Below, in pieces: positions 1-7,505 of a DNA stretch of 64,000 nucleotides. The stretch spans positions 1-64,000 of the forward strand of contig JACPTK010000087.1 in assembly GCA_016192825.1 (NCBI GenBank), written 5' to 3'. The DNA comes from Betaproteobacteria bacterium (GTDB lineage: Bacteria; Pseudomonadota; Gammaproteobacteria; Burkholderiales; SG8-41). Position numbers and translations under genes: made by a program. The notes under the pieces are model-generated. The model did no database searches. It was not told the DNA's origin and saw only the letters and a list, made by a program, of their open reading frames with translations. Within the stretch, counting starts at the first letter, position 1. The number at the start of each line of letters is the position of its first letter.

Positions 1-236
1 CCACCCCCGCCGCTTCGCTGTGCGACCCCTCCTCAAGCCGGAGGGGAGTCTCTTACCAGCTCCCCTCCTTTTCAAGGAGGGGTGGACGCGAAGCGGACGG
101 GGTGGTTTCATCGTCGCACTGCGCTCCCACCACCCCCGCCGCTTCGCTGTGCGACCCCTCCTCAAGCCGGAGGGGAGTCTCTTACCAGCTCCCCTCCTTT
201 TCAAGGAGGGGTGGACGCGAAGCGGACGGGGTGGTT
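1..236. repeat. Two tandem copies of a 107-bp palindromic repeat (family A)
   Basis: Copies at 1-107 and 130-236 are near identical and separated by 22 bp. Each copy is an imperfect palindrome: the start CCACCCCCGCCGCTTCGCTG and the end, read in reverse complement (CCACCCCGTCCGCTTCGC), match. An inner pair of arms (CAAGCCGGAGGGGAG / CTCCCCTCCTTTTCAAG) would fold too. Related copies recur at 6352-6438, 6900-7006 and 7028-7076. No gene is seen in 1-363; short open frames here are repeat translations. Confidence 0.85.
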
Positions 237-325
237 GCGTAGCCTGATAGCGCTGTGGCGCGTCTCGCGGTTATGTAATTGTCAATGATTCTTCCTTCCC
301 CTGTCCCTGCCCCAGCCGTTTGCCA

Positions 326-352
326 CTGACCGGCTGGCAGCAGGTTTACAAT
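326..352 (+). promoter_or_regulatory. Possible cysC promoter
   Basis: A TACAAT hexamer at 347-352 lies 11 bp before the cysC ATG, with CTGACC at 326-331 (15-bp spacer) as a weak -35. If used, the transcript would have an almost absent leader. Inferred from hexamers only. Confidence 0.3.
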
Positions 353-363
353 CACGTCCTACC

Positions 364-981
364 ATGAACGAATCCGGAAAACCCAGGAGCCCCGACGTCG
401 TATGGCATCACGCGACCGTGACGCGGGAGCGCCGCGAAAAGCTGCAAGGCCATCGCGGCGTGGTGCTCTGGTTCACGGGCCTGCCGAGCTCGGGGAAGTC
501 CACCATCGCGCACGCGGTGGAGGAACGGCTGCACCAGACGCGCTGCCGCACGATCGTCCTCGACGGGGACAACATTCGCCACGGCCTTTGCGGCGACCTC
601 GGCTTCTCCGCGCACGACCGCGAGGAAAACATCCGCCGCATCGGCGAGGTCGCGAAGCTGTTCGTCGAAGGCGGCACCGTCGTGCTGACGGCGTTCGTCT
701 CCCCCTTTCGCCGCGACCGCGAGCGCGCCCGCGGCCTGCTGCTGCACGGGGATTTCCTGGAGATCCATTGCCGCTGCCCGGTCGAGGTCTGCGAGCAGCG
801 CGATCCCAAGGGACACTACCAGCGCGCCAAGGAAGGCCAGCTCAAGGACTTTACCGGGGTCTCGGCGCCCTACGAGGAGCCGTCCGATCCCGAACTGGCG
901 CTGGACACGGCGAGACTGTCGATAGAAGAATCGGTCGAAAAGATGTTGACGCTGTTACGGGACCGCGGGGTTATCCGGTAG
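364..981 (+). CDS. cysC: Adenylyl-sulfate (APS) kinase
   Basis: A 205-residue cytoplasmic kinase that phosphorylates adenosine 5'-phosphosulfate to PAPS in sulfate activation. The P-loop GLPSSGKST is at residues 39-47 and the substrate-binding DGDNIRHGL at 67-75, followed by the family's GDLGFSAHDREENIRR stretch and the FVSPFRRDR loop. Length is normal for a stand-alone CysC. No cysN, cysD or cysH is adjacent, so the gene is isolated. It stands alone on the plus strand, facing dnaQ. The 15-bp repeat module starts three bases after the stop codon. Confidence 0.93.
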   Translation: MNESGKPRSPDVVWHHATVTRERREKLQGHRGVVLWFTGLPSSGKSTIAHAVEERLHQTRCRTIVLDGDNIRHGLCGDLGFSAHDREENIRRIGEVAKLFVEGGTVVLTAFVSPFRRDRERARGLLLHGDFLEIHCRCPVEVCEQRDPKGHYQRAKEGQLKDFTGVSAPYEEPSDPELALDTARLSIEESVEKMLTLLRDRGVIR

Positions 982-983
982 AC

Positions 984-1143
984 CGTGACGTGGTACTGCG
1001 TGACGTGATGCAGCGTGACATGGAACTGCGTGACATGGTGAAGCGTGACATGGAACTGCGTGATAAAAACAGCAGATCACGAATCACCATGTCACGAATC
1101 ATCATGTCACGCTTCACCATGTCACGCTTCACCATGTCACGCC
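984..1143. repeat. 15-bp tandem repeat module with inverted arms
   Basis: The left arm (984-1064) is a run of 15-bp units of the form CGTGACATGGTGAAG. The right arm (about 1076-1143) is the same unit in reverse complement (CTTCACCATGTCACG). The two arms could form one long cruciform or stem. The right arm runs into the dnaQ 3' end and supplies its TGA stop codon. It fills the whole gap between convergent cysC and dnaQ. Confidence 0.9.
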
Positions 1144-1841
1144 TCTCCAAGCTTTCGCCAGATGCAGGCGCCCTTGCTCACCTTGTCTATTTCCTCCAGC
1201 TGGCGGGCGTGCTCGGCGAGCTCCTCGTCCGTCGCCCGGAGGACGACGAGCTCGAGCTTGCCGGAAACCGTCTCGGCGGCCGTGACCGCGGTGGCGACCG
1301 CCTCCACTTCCATCACCAGGCTCTCCTGACCGCGCGTCATGGCGAGATAGACCTCGGCCAGCAGCCGGGCATCCAGCATCGCGCCGTGGAGCGTGCGGGC
1401 GGAGTTGTCCACCTGGTAGCGCTCGCAGAGGGCGTCGAGCCCGTTGCGCTTGCCGGGGTGCAGCTCGCGCGCGAGGCGCAAGGTGTCCACCACGCTCGCG
1501 CAGTACTCGGTAACCGGCTTGAGATCAGCGAGGTCGAGCTCCCGGTTCAGGAAAGCGACGTCGAAGGCCGAGTTGTGGATCACCAGCTCGCCGCCGGAGA
1601 GGTAATCGAGCAGCTCGGCGGCGACGTCGCGAAACTCCGGCTTGTCGGCGAGGAATTCGGCGGTGAGCCCGTGGACCTGGAGCGCCCCGGCCTCGCTTTC
1701 ACGCCCGGGATTGAAATAGCGATGGAAGTCGTTGCCGGTGAAGCGCCGGTTGACCAGCTCCACCCCCGCGATCTCGATGATGCGGTGGCCGAGCTCCGGC
1801 TCGAGGCCGGTGGTTTCGGTGTCGAGGACTATCTGTCGCAT
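1137..1841 (-). CDS. dnaQ: DNA polymerase III epsilon subunit (3'-5' proofreading exonuclease)
   Basis: A 234-residue DEDDh exonuclease that proofreads for the replicative polymerase. Motif Exo I DTETTG is at residues 7-12, the NSAFDVAFL motif near 90-98, and the HGAMLDARLLAEVY Exo III region (His and Asp of DEDDh) near 152-165. The C-terminal tail, which in the family contacts the alpha subunit, ends KLGEA. The final GCG-TGA lies in the first 15-bp repeat unit. The dnaQ-rnhA-methyltransferase-gloB neighbourhood resembles dnaQ-rnhA-yafS-gloB of enterobacteria, here with galU inserted. Confidence 0.95.
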   Translation of the reverse strand: MRQIVLDTETTGLEPELGHRIIEIAGVELVNRRFTGNDFHRYFNPGRESEAGALQVHGLTAEFLADKPEFRDVAAELLDYLSGGELVIHNSAFDVAFLNRELDLADLKPVTEYCASVVDTLRLARELHPGKRNGLDALCERYQVDNSARTLHGAMLDARLLAEVYLAMTRGQESLVMEVEAVATAVTAAETVSGKLELVVLRATDEELAEHARQLEEIDKVSKGACIWRKLGEA

Positions 1842-1851
1842 GCGCTAACGC

Positions 1852-2117
1852 CGTGACTCGTGACTTGTGACTCGTGACTCGACCCTGGACTTCCTTCACT
1901 TGTGGCCCGCGACTCGAACCAAATCCCTGGACCCGTCATTAGAACTTGTCTCCAAAACAGGTTTGCGCGCCGCTCTCCCTCATCCCCACCCTTCTCCCGA
2001 GGGGAGAAGGGAATAATCCCCCCTCCTCTTGGGATAGGGTCGGTAGGCATCGCCCCGGACTCGATCCGGGGGTGAGGGGGAAATTCCAATCACAAGTCAC
2101 GAGTCACCAGTCACGCC
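1852..2117. repeat. Heptamer repeat module with inverted arms, dnaQ-galU gap
   Basis: The left arm at 1852-1885 is built of GTGACTC heptamers. The right arm at 2089-2117 is the inverse (GAGTCAC units). Between them, at about 1973-2083, is a GC-rich stem-forming stretch (CCCTTCTCCCGAGGGGAGAA) of a type that recurs near 3940-4100, 6107-6180 and 11606-11657. No gene is seen in the interval. Confidence 0.85.
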
Positions 2118-2120
2118 TTT

Positions 2121-3002
2121 CTATTTGGGCAGGCGCATGCCCAGCCCCCGCAAATATTTGCGGAATTCCTTGCCCACTTCGGGATGCCGAAGGGCGTACC
2201 AGAGGTTCGCCTGGAGGTAGCCGAGCTTGCTGCCACAGTCGTAGCGGGTGCCGTCGAATTCGTGCGCGAAGACGTCCTCCTCTTCCAGCAGGGCGGCGAT
2301 GGCGTCGGTCAACTGGATTTCCCCGCCCGCGCCGGGCTTGACGCGCTGCAGGTGGTGGAAGACGCGCGGGGTGAGGATGTATCGCCCCAGCACGGCCAGC
2401 GTCGAGGGCGCGGCGGCGGGCTGCGGTTTCTCCACGATGCCGCTGATGCGGTGCGGGGTCTTCGAGCGCGGCTCGATGCTGACGATGCCGTAGCGCCGCG
2501 TGTCGCGCCGCGCCACGTTCTGCACGGCGATCACCGAGCGGCCGCGCCGCGCGAACACCCCGGCCATCTGCTTGAGCACCGGCGGCCGGCTGTCGATCAG
2601 CTCGTCGGCGAGCAGCACGGCGAAGGGCGCGTCGCCCACCACCGGCCGGGCGCACAGGATCGCGTGCCCGAGGCCCAGCGCCTGGGACTGGCGCACGTAG
2701 GTGCACGCGACGCTCGGCGGGACGATGTCCCGCACCATTCTCAGCAGCGGCGCCTGGCCGCGCTTCTCGAGCTCGCTCTCGAGCTCCACCGCCGTGTCGA
2801 AGTGGTCCTCGATCGCGCGCTTGCCGCGGCCGGTGACGAAGATCATCTCCGTCATGCCCGCCGCCACCGCCTCCTCCACCGCGTACTGGATGAGCGGCTT
2901 GTCCACGACCGGCATCATCTCCTTGGGCGTCGCCTTGGTCGCCGGGAGGAAGCGGGTGCCCATGCCGGCCACGGGAAACACCGCTTTTGTAATCCGTGTC
3001 AT
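2121..3002 (-). CDS. galU: UTP--glucose-1-phosphate uridylyltransferase
   Basis: A 293-residue nucleotidyltransferase that makes UDP-glucose from UTP and glucose-1-phosphate for envelope polysaccharides. The N-terminal [19 protein letters not shown] signature is at residues 13-31, followed by [10 protein letters not shown]. The VEKP and GRYILTP motifs and the terminal [13 protein letters not shown] block (substrate binding) are intact. Length is typical of GalU. It is monocistronic in this window, between two repeat modules. The ATG start gives the usual [13 protein letters not shown] beginning. Confidence 0.95.
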   Translation of the reverse strand: MTRITKAVFPVAGMGTRFLPATKATPKEMMPVVDKPLIQYAVEEAVAAGMTEMIFVTGRGKRAIEDHFDTAVELESELEKRGQAPLLRMVRDIVPPSVACTYVRQSQALGLGHAILCARPVVGDAPFAVLLADELIDSRPPVLKQMAGVFARRGRSVIAVQNVARRDTRRYGIVSIEPRSKTPHRISGIVEKPQPAAAPSTLAVLGRYILTPRVFHHLQRVKPGAGGEIQLTDAIAALLEEEDVFAHEFDGTRYDCGSKLGYLQANLWYALRHPEVGKEFRKYLRGLGMRLPK

Positions 3003-3037
3003 GGTTCAAGCCTTGTCTGTTTTGCAGGCCAAAAGCG

Positions 3038-3153
3038 TGATCGGTGATTGGTGAATGGTGAATGGAGATTAGACCAAAGACGTTAGGGGGCTCAAGCAAA
3101 ACTTACGCGACAGCGGCTTTTTCCAATCACTAATCACTATTCACTAATCACGC
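3038..3153. repeat. Heptamer repeat module (GTGATTG/GTGAATG type)
   Basis: The left arm at about 3038-3066 has GTGATTGGTGAATGGTGAAT; the right arm at 3123-3153 is the inverse, CACTAATCACTATTCACTAA. The module lies in the galU upstream region and abuts the hairpin element that follows. Confidence 0.8.
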
Positions 3154-3176
3154 CTTTTCGGCAATTTCGGCAACGC

Positions 3177-3388
3177 CTAGCAGCCTGTCGAACTTGGCAT
3201 TCCGACAGGCTGCTCACAGCAAAACCGCCTGCGAATTTCGAATGAAATACGGAATGACGACCCTTATTAGTCTCTAACGGGCACGCGAGCAAGCTGAAAA
3301 TAAGGTTTTCACTGCCTTTTTCTTGCGTTCTTGCGCAGGCGGTTTTGCATTTAGGAGTTTGTCGGTCCTAATTCCGACAAACTCCTAG
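3177..3388. mobile_element. Hairpin-ended non-coding element, copy 1 (family C)
   Basis: Bounded by CTAG at both ends (3177-3180 and 3385-3388). The left hairpin has arms AGCAGCCTGTCG / CGACAGGCTGCT (3179-3214). The right hairpin has arms AGGAGTTTGTCGG / CCGACAAACTCCT (3353-3386). Inside is an inverted pair GCAAAACCGCC (3219) / GGCGGTTTTGC (3338). There is no open frame. It resembles elements with subterminal hairpins moved by REP/IS200-type transposases, but no transposase is in the window. The rnhA stop codon lies in the right hairpin. Confidence 0.8.
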
Positions 3389-3811
3389 GTTGGCGAGCTC
3401 GTCCGCCCGCTCGTTGCCGGGATGCCCGGTGTGTCCCCTCACCCAGATCCATTCGATTTCGTGGGCCGCGGCGAGCTCGTCGAGACGGCGCCACAGGTCC
3501 TCGTTCTTGACGGGTTTCTTGTCCGCGGTGCGCCAGCCGCGCTTCTTCCAGGCGTGGATCCACTCGGTGATGCCGTGCTTGACGTATTGCGAGTCGGTGT
3601 GCAGCCGCACGCGGCAGCCGCGCTTCAGCGCCTCGAGCGCGCGGATGACGGCGGTCATTTCCATACGGTTGTTGGTGGTGTGCGCCTCGCCGCCGTGGAG
3701 CTCGCGCCTCCGGCCGTCGTACAGGAGCAGCGCCCCCCAGCCGCCGGGGCCGGGGTTGCCCTTGCAGGCGCCGTCGGTGTAGATGTCGACGATGCCCGTC
3801 ATCGTCGACAT
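3368..3811 (-). CDS. rnhA: Ribonuclease HI
   Basis: A 147-residue endonuclease that cleaves RNA in RNA-DNA hybrids, for example primers and R-loops. All four catalytic carboxylates are visible: D13 in [12 protein letters not shown]51 in NNRMEMTA, D73 in HTDSQY, D137 in ERADELA; H127 of RGHTGH is present. Met4 ([11 protein letters not shown]) is an alternative start. The last residues (about GVCRN) are encoded by the adjacent hairpin element, so the native C-terminus was altered by the insertion. These residues follow the catalytic core, so activity is probably kept. Confidence 0.93.
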   Translation of the reverse strand: MSTMTGIVDIYTDGACKGNPGPGGWGALLLYDGRRRELHGGEAHTTNNRMEMTAVIRALEALKRGCRVRLHTDSQYVKHGITEWIHAWKKRGWRTADKKPVKNEDLWRRLDELAAAHEIEWIWVRGHTGHPGNERADELANLGVCRN

Positions 3812-4131
3812 CCGTGACTCGTGACTCGTGACTCGTGACTGGGCCCTGAGCTTTCATGACTCGTGACTCGTGACTCGATCCAAAGATCACGACGAGTCAC
3901 TGCTATTCTTCTCAAATTCGGCCCTGCGGGTCGTTTCCCCTTATCCCCGCCCTTCCATCCCTCACCCCCGCCCCTCTCCCGAGCGGAGAGGGGCGTCTCG
4001 AGATTCCCCTTCTCCACTCGGGAGAAGGGGAAGGGATGAGGAAGGGAGAAGGAAGAGGATCCCTTCTCCCCTTGGGAGAGGGATAGGGTGAGGGGCAAAT
4101 TCCATTCACGAGTCACGAGTCACCAGTCACG
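3812..4131. repeat. Heptamer repeat module enclosing a GC-rich stem region
   Basis: The left arm at 3810-3881 is runs of GTGACTC; the right arm at 4107-4131 is GAGTCAC/CAGTCAC units. Between them (about 3938-4102) are inverted pairs of the CCCTCTCCC / GGGAGAGGG and CCCCTTCTCC / GGAGAAGGGG kind. No gene is seen here. The right arm enters the 3' end of the methyltransferase gene. Confidence 0.85.
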
Positions 4132-4880
4132 CTGTTGCGCGCGGTCAGGGCCTCTTCCGGCCGCGCGACCTTCTTGGGAGCGGGAGCGAGGCTCTTCGCC
4201 GGCGCGAGGCGATCGGTCCAGCGCGGCAGGATGAGGCGCAGGCCGCGCACGCGCTTCACCGCCTGGAGGAAATAGACGCCGCCCGCGATCGGCCACCAGC
4301 GGTCGCCCGCGGCGTCCATGAAGGCGAAGCGCGCCAGCCATTTTTCCGTGGCGCTCGGCGGCACGTAGCAGCCCATCTGCCCGCCGGTGATCTCCAGCCC
4401 CAGCAGCGTCAGCCAGTCCTTGAGCCGCGGCAGGTTGATGAAGCGCCCGTTCCAGGGATAGTTTGCCTTGCGGCCCAGCGCGCGCCGGAAGCCCCACAGG
4501 CTCCACGGATTGAAGCAGGCGATCACGACGTGGGCCTCGGGCAGCAGCACCCGCGCCACCTCGCGCAGGACCTGGTGCGGGTTGTCGGTGAACTCGAGCA
4601 CGTGCGGCAGCACCACGAGGTCGATGCTGTTGCTGGCGACCGCCAGGTCGCGGAAGTCGGCCCTCAGCCCCACCGGGCCCGAAGCGTCGATGCGCAGACG
4701 GTAGGGGATGCGGCTCCCGCGCAGCAGATCGAGCGACGGCACCCCGAGCTGGAGCGCGTTGTAGCCGAAGATGTCGGCGACGGTGCGGTCGAAGTACGGC
4801 TGCTCCCGCGCGAGGAGATACCGGCCGAGCGGCGTTTCGAGCCACGCCGCGGCAGCGCGGGAGGTGTCGTTGCTGGTCAC
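4113..4880 (-). CDS. SAM-dependent methyltransferase, YafS-like
   Basis: A 255-residue class I methyltransferase-domain protein of unknown substrate. The region near residues 70-125 (ADFRDLAVASNSIDLVVLPH, then LEFTDNPHQVLREVARVLLP, then a conserved FNPWSLWGFRR) matches motifs of the family represented by E. coli YafS. Location next to rnhA, dnaQ and gloB fits that family. The start is GTG at 4880. The last five residues before the stop (VTGDS) and the stop codon itself are translated from the GTGACTG-type repeat, so the repeat has replaced the native C-terminus. Confidence 0.85.
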   Translation of the reverse strand: MTSNDTSRAAAAWLETPLGRYLLAREQPYFDRTVADIFGYNALQLGVPSLDLLRGSRIPYRLRIDASGPVGLRADFRDLAVASNSIDLVVLPHVLEFTDNPHQVLREVARVLLPEAHVVIACFNPWSLWGFRRALGRKANYPWNGRFINLPRLKDWLTLLGLEITGGQMGCYVPPSATEKWLARFAFMDAAGDRWWPIAGGVYFLQAVKRVRGLRLILPRWTDRLAPAKSLAPAPKKVARPEEALTARNSVTGDS

Positions 4881-4915
4881 GGGGCGAGTTTATAATCGCC
4901 ACGCACACTTGAAAA

Positions 4916-5040
4916 GCGTGACATGATAACGCGTGACATGGTGATGCGTGTCCGGTTTTCAACTCGCTGAACTGCCACGCCTTATCACGTCACGCCGCAT
5001 CACGTCACGAACCATCAGGTCACGCCCTATCATGTCACGC
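4916..5040. repeat. 15-bp repeat module, methyltransferase-gloB gap
   Basis: The left arm has CGTGACATGATAACG-type units (4916-4948). The right arm (4980-5040) has the inverse, ending CATGTCACGC. Methyltransferase and gloB are divergent here. A TATAAT hexamer at 4891-4896 lies just outside the left arm. The right arm runs into gloB and supplies its ATG. Confidence 0.85.
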
Positions 5041-5820
5041 TTCAATGATACGAAGACACTCGAGGTCATCCCGATCCGGGCGTTCGCCGATAACTACGTG
5101 TGGACGATCCGCGACGCGACGCGCGCGGCAGTGGTGGATCCGGGCGACGAGCAGCCGGTGATCGATTACCTGGCGCGCGAGAAGCTCGAGCTCGTCGCGA
5201 TCCTCAACACCCATCATCACGCCGACCACGTCGGCGGGAACGCCGGGCTGCTGGCGCGCTGGAAGGTGCCGGTGTTCGGCCCGCACGACGGGCGCATCCG
5301 CGAGGTCACGCACCGGCTGCGCGACGGGGAGCGCTGCACGCTGCCGCACTTCGGCCTCGCATTCGAGGTGTTCGAGATCCCCGGCCACACGCGCACCCAC
5401 ATCGCGTTCCATGGCGGCGGCATGCTGTTCTGCGGCGACACGCTGTTCGCGGCGGGCTGCGGCCGGCTGTTCGAAGGCACGCCGAAGCAGATGCACGACT
5501 CGCTCACGCGCCTGATGCGGCTGCCGGACGACACCCGCGTCTACTGCGGGCACGAGTACACGCTGTCCAACATCCGCTTCGCGAAGGCCGCCGATCCGGA
5601 CAACGCGGTGCTGCGCGAGCTGGAGGCGAAGGCGAAGGCGCTGCGCGACCGGGACCTCCCCACCCTGCCCTCCACCATCGGGCAGGAGAAGGCGACCAAC
5701 CCGTTCGTGCGCGTGCGAGAGCCGGCGGTGATCGCCTCCGCCAGCAAATTCGCCGGAAAGGAGCTGAGCGATCCAGTAAGTGTGCTCGCGGCCGTGAGGG
5801 AATGGAAAAACAAGTTCTGA
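5032..5820 (+). CDS. gloB: Hydroxyacylglutathione hydrolase (glyoxalase II)
   Basis: A 262-residue metallo-beta-lactamase-fold enzyme that hydrolyses S-D-lactoylglutathione in methylglyoxal detoxification. The metal motif THHHADH is at residues 60-66; further ligands lie in GHTRTH, CGDTLF and YCGHEYT. The C-terminal helical part with the NPFVR motif, typical of GloB, is present. The chosen ATG at 5032 is inside the repeat unit CATGTCACGC (Met-Ser-Arg). It is the last start before the conserved EVIPIRAFADNYVW. An in-frame start at 4948 would only add repeat-encoded residues. Confidence 0.93.
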   Translation: MSRFNDTKTLEVIPIRAFADNYVWTIRDATRAAVVDPGDEQPVIDYLAREKLELVAILNTHHHADHVGGNAGLLARWKVPVFGPHDGRIREVTHRLRDGERCTLPHFGLAFEVFEIPGHTRTHIAFHGGGMLFCGDTLFAAGCGRLFEGTPKQMHDSLTRLMRLPDDTRVYCGHEYTLSNIRFAKAADPDNAVLRELEAKAKALRDRDLPTLPSTIGQEKATNPFVRVREPAVIASASKFAGKELSDPVSVLAAVREWKNKF

Positions 5821-5895
5821 AACAGTCTCACCCCCACCACCCCGCTTGCAGTCCCTCTCCCCCGCCCCTCCATCCCTCACTCCCGACCTCTCTCC

Positions 5896-6106
5896 CTAGC
5901 AGCCTGTCGGACTTGGGTATCCGACAGGCTGCTAACCGCAAAACCGCCCGCGGATTTCTAATTAACACCGGATTAGTGACCCCTATTGGCCTCCGGTGGG
6001 TACGAGAATAGGCTCGAAACGTGGTTCTTGCCGTGTTCTGATCCCGTTTTCGCGCGGGCGGTTTTGCATAAGGAGTTTGTCGGGCCAAAGTCCGACAAAC
6101 TCCTAG
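5896..6106. mobile_element. Hairpin-ended element, copy 2 (family C)
   Basis: CTAG at 5896-5899 and 6103-6106. The left hairpin is AGCAGCCTGTCGGA / TCCGACAGGCTGCT, and the inner pair is GCAAAACCGCCCGCG / CGCGCGGGCGGTTTTGC. The right hairpin is AGGAGTTTGTCGG / CCGACAAACTCCT. The interior has no gene. It is oriented as copy 1. Confidence 0.8.
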
Positions 6107-6351
6107 GGGAGAGAGGAGGCTCGAGCCCCCCTTCTCCACTTGGGAGAAGGGCGGGGATGAGGGGATTGAGAGGGGAGGCTCGAGATGCGCCCGCGGAGGG
6201 CGGAGCAGGTTCCAAGCGTCTCATGCTTGGATGCGACCCCGAAGCGGGATGCAGCGCCGCAATTGCCCGTCCCCGGAAACCGGGGCCCCTGCTCCACGTT
6301 TCGGCGCACCTTCTCCCCTCTGGAGAAGGGGAAGGGATGAGGGATGGCGGG

Positions 6352-6438
6352 CACCCCTCCTCAGGCCGGAGGGAAACGGCAAAGAAAAACACTCCCCTCC
6401 TTCTTGAGGAGGGGTGGCGCGAAGTGCCGGGGTGGTGG
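6352..6438. repeat. Diverged family A palindrome
   Basis: It begins CACCCCTCCTCAGGCCGGAG and ends AGGAGGGGTGGCGCGAAG then GGGGTGGTGG. It is shorter and more diverged than the copies at 1-236. It lies upstream of the DUF559 gene, which has another copy directly downstream. Confidence 0.7.
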
Positions 6439-6522
6439 AAACCTTCAGCCGCCCCCTCCCGCCCAGCTTGTAGCTCGCATTTCATTTGTCGGCGCTTGTC
6501 CCGATTGGGCGTTAATTAGGAG

Positions 6523-6891
6523 ATGCGTCCTTCGAGACTTCAAGTTCCACACGCTCGCCTCGAGCAAAGACGAGCACTGCGCTCGAGATTGACGCCAGCT
6601 GAAGCAGCGTTGTGGCGCCTCCTTCAACGGTCACAGGTGGACGGCCGAAAGTTCAGGCGGCAGTACGGCGTCGGGCCTTACATCGTTGACTTCTATTGCC
6701 CCGCGGAACGTCTGGTAGTCGAGCTCGAAGGAGCCGCGCACGACAGCGCACCGGCCGTGGCCAGAGACGAGGCTCGCGAGCGATTTCTGGCTGCAATGGG
6801 CATGCGAATATTGCGACTGGAGAACCGCCATGTATTTGATAATCCGGACGGCGTGCTCGAAGTGATCAAGCAGCAGTTCAGGACTGGCTAG
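6523..6891 (+). CDS. DUF559 family protein (Vsr-like endonuclease fold)
   Basis: A 122-residue protein of the DUF559 family, which is related to very-short-patch-repair-type endonucleases. Recognisable blocks are LTPAEAALWRLLQ, FRRQYGVGPYIVDFYCP, ERLVVELEGAAHD, and a closing MRILRLENRHVFDNPDGVL. The acidic and Glu positions of the PD-(D/E)xK-like core (VDFYC / VVELEG) are kept. Its cellular role is not established. It is flanked on both sides by family A palindromic repeats (6352-6438 and 6900-7006), which suggests a shared mobility history. The start has AGGAG immediately before ATG, so the exact N-terminus is uncertain. Confidence 0.85.
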   Translation: MRPSRLQVPHARLEQRRALRSRLTPAEAALWRLLQRSQVDGRKFRRQYGVGPYIVDFYCPAERLVVELEGAAHDSAPAVARDEARERFLAAMGMRILRLENRHVFDNPDGVLEVIKQQFRTG

Positions 6892-6899
6892 CGAGTCCA

Positions 6900-7076
6900 C
6901 CACCCCCGCCGCTTCGCTGTGCGACCCCTCCTCAAGCCGGAGGGGAGTCTCTTGTCAGCTCCCCTCCTTTTCAAGGAGGGGTGGATGCGAAGCAGACGGG
7001 GTGGTTGCCTCGTTACCCGCCGCTCCCACCACCCCCGCCGCTTCGCTGTGCGACCCCTCCTCAAGCCGGAGGGGAG
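6900..7076. repeat. Family A palindromes, one full and one partial copy
   Basis: A full 107-bp copy at 6900-7006 differs at few bases from the copies at 1-107 and 130-236. A partial copy at 7028-7076 stops in the middle of the palindrome at GGAGGGGAGGGA. They begin a few bases after the DUF559 stop codon. Confidence 0.85.
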
Positions 7077-7223
7077 GGACAGGGTGGAGGTGTCTCCACT
7101 CCCATTCATTATTCACCACTCACTCAAAACCTATCAAATTGCTTGCACTTTGCGACAAATCCCAATGATTCTTAAGCATATTTATCTTGACGGATCATAG
7201 GGTCTTGGTTACCATGTTCGCCG

Positions 7224-7505
7224 GCCATAGAAGCCGTGGCTCGTGGCTCATGGCTCGTGGCTCATGGCTCGTGGCTCATGGCTCGTGGCTCATGGCTCAT
7301 GGCTCGTGGCTGGTAGCCGGTAGCTGGTAGCTGGTAGCTTGTAATTGGTGATCCGTGACGGGTGACTCGTGACTCGAAACACGCTTTTCGCTTACCCTAG
7401 CAGCCTGTCGGAATGCCAAGTCCGACAGGCTGCTAGCCGTCGGCCCTATTCGGGGAAGAGGGGGGGTTGCTTGAGGGTCGAGTCACGAGTCACGAGTCAC
7501 GAGTC
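7224..7505. repeat. Mixed heptamer arrays upstream of mltD
   Basis: 7224-7310 is a long run of GTGGCTC/ATGGCTC heptamers. 7310-7340 is GGTAGCT heptamers, and 7341-7376 is GTGACTC-type. A solo family C hairpin follows at 7397-7436. The inverse arm CGAGTCACGAGTCACG lies at 7477-7506 and runs into the mltD 5' end. 7091-7223 shows nothing recognisable. Confidence 0.85.
7397..7436. mobile_element. Solo family C hairpin
   Basis: AGCAGCCTGTCGGA, loop, TCCGACAGGCTGCT with CTAG on each side (7397-7400 and 7433-7436). Only the left hairpin of the element is present. It could be a remnant or a minimal mobile form. Confidence 0.75.

Larger units (their letters stand above)
5821..6522. repeat. 700-bp gene-free stretch made of repeats
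   Basis: After gloB come CCCTCTCCC-type stretches (5850-5893), the hairpin element copy 2 (5896-6106), more GGGAGAAGGG/CCCTTCTCC stem DNA (6107-6345), and a diverged family A palindrome (6352-6438). I see no protein-coding gene; open frames here are translations of repeats. Confidence 0.75.

Noticed and set aside
20-247. Short open frames in the palindromic repeats at 1-236 and 6919-7200
   Set aside because: They translate the same repeat (MRPLLKPEGSLL) in each copy; no ribosome site or family, so not genes.
984-1143. CRISPR-like array of regularly spaced repeats
   Set aside because: The 15-bp units are contiguous with no unique spacers, arms are inverted relative to each other and no cas gene is in the window.
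402-1856. A 484-codon plus-strand frame over cysC and dnaQ
   Set aside because: It crosses cysC in a wrong frame, the repeat module, and dnaQ in antisense. Its repeat part (MSRFTMSRFTMSR) is just the 15-mer translated.
3177-3388. Family C element as simple paired Rho-independent terminators
   Set aside because: Hairpins could terminate, but the fixed borders, the internal inverted pair, the shared interiors of copies 4 and 5 and the reversed copy 6 show a discrete element. There is also no U-tract.
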